Shown one piece after another: positions 6,349 to 8,462 of a stretch of 8,462 nt of DNA (position 1 is the stretch's first letter; the number at the start of each line of letters is the position of its first letter). This DNA comes from a bacterium. Lineage in GTDB: Bacteria; SZUA-79; Acidulodesulfobacterales; Acidulodesulfobacteraceae. The notes under the pieces are model-generated. The model saw only the letters and a program-made list of their open reading frames with translations. It did no database searches and was not told the origin of the DNA. The DNA is taken from positions 1-8,462 of the forward strand of contig JAJZLA010000049.1 of assembly GCA_021803845.1 (NCBI GenBank), written 5' to 3'. A program made the position numbers and the translations under genes.

Positions 6349-7032
6349 ATGGTACTTGAAGATATAAAATACCAGTTGGATCAATTTTATAGTTTTGACA
6401 ATATAAAATTATCTTTTGAAGTTTTGAATAAACAGGGTTTTATATACTTTTCGAACGGCAAAATCCTTAACGCCGTTTTAGGTTCCGAGCGCGATATAGA
6501 TGTTTTCAAAAAACTAAGCGGCATCGATTCAAATATTAATATCTCTGTAAGCATAGGGGAGCCTGTCCCTGAAGTTACACTCGATAAATATTTCGATGAA
6601 ATTTTAGAAATAATTAACGGGAACGCTAAAGAAGCAAAAACCGATATAAATCCGGGCTGGAATGATTCCGAAATTATTGAAGCCGGCAAAGAATCTAATC
6701 CGGCTGTTGTAGTCAGAATTTCCGAAAGTCTTTCGGTAATACCCGGCGTAGAATCGATTATTGCAGTGAAGGATGACGGAGAGATTTTATATTCAAAAGG
6801 CGTGGACGATGCCGAATTCGAATCTGCCGATGCCATGTTTTTAAATAACCAGTCAAAAGAATTAGGAGATATATTAAATTTTAAAACATTAAAAAGCACG
6901 ATATGCGAAGCTAATAATTATAAAAAAATAATTATAAATAACAAAAATATTTTATACAGCATGAAAATTTCTCCAGGAGTTCCCGCGCTTAAAACGCAGA
7001 TGGAAGCCGCTAAATTGTTAAAAGATGCATAA
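6349..7032 (+). CDS. Roadblock/LC7-domain protein with N-terminal DUF4388-like domain
   Basis: A 227-residue cytosolic protein without signal or membrane segments. Residues about 28-70 (GFIYFSNGKILNAVLG..., then a D-rich helix) resemble the PATAN/DUF4388 domain found in bacterial signalling proteins. After an acidic linker (about 90-117), residues 120-220 look like a Roadblock/LC7 domain: IPGVESIIAVKDDGEILYSKG, a middle helix, then paired beta strands (KKIIINNKNILYSMKI) and a final helix. Roadblock proteins such as MglB typically bind small Ras-like GTPases of the MglA type. No Shine-Dalgarno is visible before the ATG. It is followed after 56 bp by a second Roadblock-type gene, so the two probably form one unit. 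Fold assignment is by pattern and moderately sure; function is inferred. Confidence 0.68.
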   Translation: MVLEDIKYQLDQFYSFDNIKLSFEVLNKQGFIYFSNGKILNAVLGSERDIDVFKKLSGIDSNINISVSIGEPVPEVTLDKYFDEILEIINGNAKEAKTDINPGWNDSEIIEAGKESNPAVVVRISESLSVIPGVESIIAVKDDGEILYSKGVDDAEFESADAMFLNNQSKELGDILNFKTLKSTICEANNYKKIIINNKNILYSMKISPGVPALKTQMEAAKLLKDA

Positions 7033-7088
7033 TTACGGACGGAATGCTGTTCGCCAATAAATCATGCAGTTAGGCAAATAATACATTT

Positions 7089-7823
7089 ATGGACGCTAAA
7101 GATAAGAGCATTATAGATAAAATACTTAAAATTGCCGGTGTTGATGCCTGTGCAGTATCTTCATTGGACGGTGAGGTCTTAAGATATGAAACAAACGACG
7201 GCGAAATATTGCCGGAGCAAATAAATAAAGTTTCTCTTGAAATAAGCAAGCTTTTTGCATCTTATTCTATTTCGTCTATCGATATTACTTCTCTTTATTT
7301 GAATTTTGACGACAGAAATATTATAGTGAACGGATTCGGAAGCGGTTTTATTTTTATTTTGAGTAAAAGGAATTCAAACGTAAATCTGCTTAAGATGGAG
7401 ACGTCTTATTTAGAAAGCGAGTTTATAAAAATAGTCAGCCAATCGCTTGGAAGCATTTCTGAAAAACCGCCGCTAATAAACGCTCAAGCGGCTCAAACTG
7501 TTGACAACACTGCCGGAGCGTATTCAAAAAATGAAAACGAGGATGTATTCAATGCGTTTTTTGGCGGGAAAAGCGGCGGAGAAGTTAAAACCCATAAATT
7601 AATTTCGAAAAACGATTTAGATTCAATTAAAGATATTTTTTCTTCGAGTTTGGGTCCGATATCTGCAATACTTTTTGATGAAAAAATTAAAGAATTAAAC
7701 GAGAATGTCGATAATTTTAATGCAGAAAATATAGAAAACTTAATTAATAGGCTGTCAGATGAGATAGAGGGCAAGAAAGACAGATTAAATTTTATTACTG
7801 CGGCAAAAAATATCATAAATTAA
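7089..7823 (+). CDS. Roadblock/LC7-like protein with C-terminal helical domain
   Basis: A 244-residue cytosolic protein. Residues 6-110 fit a Roadblock/LC7 domain: IAGVDACAVSSLDGEVLRYE, a helix (about 41-58), strands ITSLYLNFDDRNIIVNGFGSGFIFILS and a closing helix. A low-complexity linker (about 117-165) follows. Residues 172-240 form a second helical domain with SSLGPISAILFDEKI, then an acidic helix and KDRLNFI. That pattern resembles the small C-terminal domain (GPIAKVLV followed by ERARFL) seen after kinase or FHA domains in some bacterial signalling proteins; this match is from memory and tentative. The start has no clear Shine-Dalgarno. It lies 56 bp after the other Roadblock gene and 28 bp before tRNA-Thr. 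It may dimerise with its neighbour. No MglA-type GTPase is in the window. Confidence 0.62.
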   Translation: MDAKDKSIIDKILKIAGVDACAVSSLDGEVLRYETNDGEILPEQINKVSLEISKLFASYSISSIDITSLYLNFDDRNIIVNGFGSGFIFILSKRNSNVNLLKMETSYLESEFIKIVSQSLGSISEKPPLINAQAAQTVDNTAGAYSKNENEDVFNAFFGGKSGGEVKTHKLISKNDLDSIKDIFSSSLGPISAILFDEKIKELNENVDNFNAENIENLINRLSDEIEGKKDRLNFITAAKNIIN

Positions 7824-7851
7824 AAGAAAAATTTTGGTTATTTATTTTATC

Positions 7852-7926
7852 GCCGGCGTGGCTCAGGGGTAGAGCAGCTGATTCGTAATCAGCGGGTCGT
7901 AGGTTCGATTCCTATCGCCGGCTCCA
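7852..7926 (+). tRNA. tRNA-Thr (anticodon CGT)
   Basis: Acceptor GCCGGCG (7852-7858) pairs with CGCCGGC (7916-7922), then discriminator T and an encoded CCA (7924-7926). The anticodon stem GCTGA/TCAGC encloses TTCGTAA, with CGT at 7884-7886. The T loop is TTCGATT. It starts 28 bp after the Roadblock gene with no clear promoter of its own, so it may be cut from a longer transcript. Confidence 0.97.
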
Positions 7927-7983
7927 TTAAAAACCGTAGTAAATAAGCACTTTTCAGGCAATTTCATTTCATAAAATTTCTTC

Positions 7984-8014
7984 CAAATTTTCCATTTTTT
8001 AACAAATTTTCCAT
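7984..8014 (+). repeat. 12-bp direct repeat CAAATTTTCCAT, two copies
   Basis: Exact copies at 7984-7995 and 8003-8014, offset 19 bp. CATAAAATTTCTT (7970-7982) and CATAAAATTCTT (8012-8023) flank and overlap them as an imperfect second pair. Confidence 0.75.
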
Positions 8015-8029
8015 AAAATTCTTGATTTT

Positions 8030-8134
8030 TTGCTACCATATTGCTACTATTAAATTATGGTAGAAGACGCATAAAACTTATCTTTTATGTGGAGTAATCT
8101 TGTAAAACTTAATATTTTTACTACCTTTTGCTAC
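8030..8134 (+). repeat. TTGCTAC direct repeats with an inverted CTACCATA copy
   Basis: TTGCTAC occurs at 8030-8036, 8041-8047 and 8128-8134; the first two are 11 bp apart, one helical turn. CTACCATA (8033-8040) has its exact reverse complement TATGGTAG at 8056-8063. CTACC recurs at 8121-8125 and TACCATAA lies at 8142-8149. TAAAACTTA is repeated between them (8072-8080, 8103-8111). The set looks like multiple binding sites for one protein. Confidence 0.65.
8070..8089. repeat. 7-bp inverted repeat CATAAAA/TTTTATG
   Basis: CATAAAA (8070-8076) and TTTTATG (8083-8089) are perfect arms around a 6-nt loop, within the cluster of TTGCTAC repeats. Confidence 0.55.
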
Positions 8135-8169
8135 TGTCTGTTACCATAAATGAAAATAATTAAAATAAA

Positions 8170-8195
8170 GATAGCGGTAATAGGTAATAGCTATC
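8170..8195. repeat. Tandem GGTAATA repeat framed by GATAGC/GCTATC
   Basis: Two abutting copies of GGTAATA (8176-8182, 8183-8189) are framed without gaps by GATAGC (8170-8175) and its reverse complement GCTATC (8190-8195). A third GGTAATA lies at 8394-8400. Confidence 0.65.
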
Positions 8196-8293
8196 AATAG
8201 TATTAAAATATAAAAAATATGGCAATCTTATATCGCAAAAAAACAGTAATATCTGGTATTATTCCACTTCCGTAGGCGGCAAGCATTTTCATG

Positions 8294-8318
8294 GTTAGTT
8301 TAATTATACTAAACTGAC
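8294..8318 (+). repeat. Hairpin with 9-bp arms
   Basis: GTTAGTTTA (8294-8302) and TAAACTGAC (8310-8318) pair along 9 positions with one T/G wobble and a 7-nt loop. No T-run follows, so a terminator role is not supported. Confidence 0.45.
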
Positions 8319-8462
8319 ACAGAATTTTGAACGGTCTCCAAAAATTACGTTTTGATTTGAAGCCGGTAAGCGAATATGATTCGAAATATAAAAGGTAATA
8401 ATTAACTGTATTAATATTTGTTTAGCATATGTATTTCTATTAATGCAAAATTATATACCATA

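Larger units (their letters stand above)
7927..8462. other. Gene-free, repeat-rich A/T stretch downstream of tRNA-Thr
   Basis: No coding region on either strand is convincing here: frames are broken by frequent stops and the open stretches lack a ribosome binding site or recognisable motif. The stretch holds several short direct and inverted repeats, listed separately, crowded mainly between 7984 and 8195. Position next to a tRNA 3' end and this repeat pattern are compatible with the edge of an integrated element, but no integrase gene and no second copy of the tRNA end are seen. Confidence 0.6.

Noticed and set aside
6387..6899. Minus-strand 170-codon open frame
   Set aside because: It mirrors the Roadblock gene on the plus strand, is serine/leucine/phenylalanine rich as antisense frames often are, and has no motif.
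7863..8039. Minus-strand 58-codon frame running through tRNA-Thr
   Set aside because: Its second half is the antisense of the tRNA (GAGDRNRTYDPL), a common spurious prediction; no family motif precedes it.
8310..8340. Possible insertion-sequence end (TGACACAGAATTTTGAACGG)
   Set aside because: It has a look of IS termini, but no matching inverted end, target duplication or transposase is in the window.
8443..8462. ATG at 8443 open to the right edge
   Set aside because: Only six codons are visible and no ribosome binding site precedes it, so a gene start cannot be supported.
7927..8462. CRISPR array
   Set aside because: The repeats are 7-12 bp, irregularly spaced and partly inverted, without uniform repeats and spacers.

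Overview
The window is AT-rich bacterial chromosome (roughly two-thirds A+T by eye) with short intergenic gaps, sigma70-type promoters and mostly ordinary conserved genes. The gene set is: a cobalamin-type radical SAM protein with a short CbiX chelatase, an encoded tmRNA next to smpB, a TlpA-like thioredoxin, a CheZ phosphatase and two Roadblock/LC7 proteins. The tmRNA tag reads ADNYDYALAA. Together these suggest a low-GC Gram-negative bacterium of the Deltaproteobacteria/Desulfobacterota type. That placement is inference; no 16S or marker phylogeny is available here.

Left part (1-3620). A minus-strand pair, cbiX then a B12-domain radical SAM gene cut by the left edge, runs away from a plus-strand DrrA/CcmA-type ABC ATPase. 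The two directions share a 90-bp region at 2019-2108. The ATPase has no permease beside it. Its 3' end overlaps by 12 bp the 3' end of a minus-strand class II aldolase/adducin-fold gene.

Middle part (3621-5288). This is the trans-translation locus: ssrA (tmRNA, 3711-4065), a likely terminator, a good TTGACG-17-TATTAT promoter and smpB. A 21-bp AT palindrome separates smpB from a secreted TlpA/ResA-like thiol-disulfide protein.

Right part (5289-8462). A stand-alone cheZ is followed by tRNA-Glu(TTC). A very AT-rich regulatory stretch follows, with an inverted repeat and a TTGACA promoter. Next come two tandem Roadblock/LC7-domain proteins with different fused domains, and tRNA-Thr(CGT). CheZ acts on CheY-P, and Roadblock proteins usually regulate small Ras-like GTPases of the MglA type. 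This part may therefore be a piece of a motility or polarity control system whose partners lie elsewhere. The last 536 bp after tRNA-Thr hold no convincing gene. They carry a dense set of short direct and inverted repeats, which is the most puzzling structure in the window; it resembles the recombinase-binding region of an element integrated at a tRNA gene, but no integrase or duplicated tRNA end is visible.
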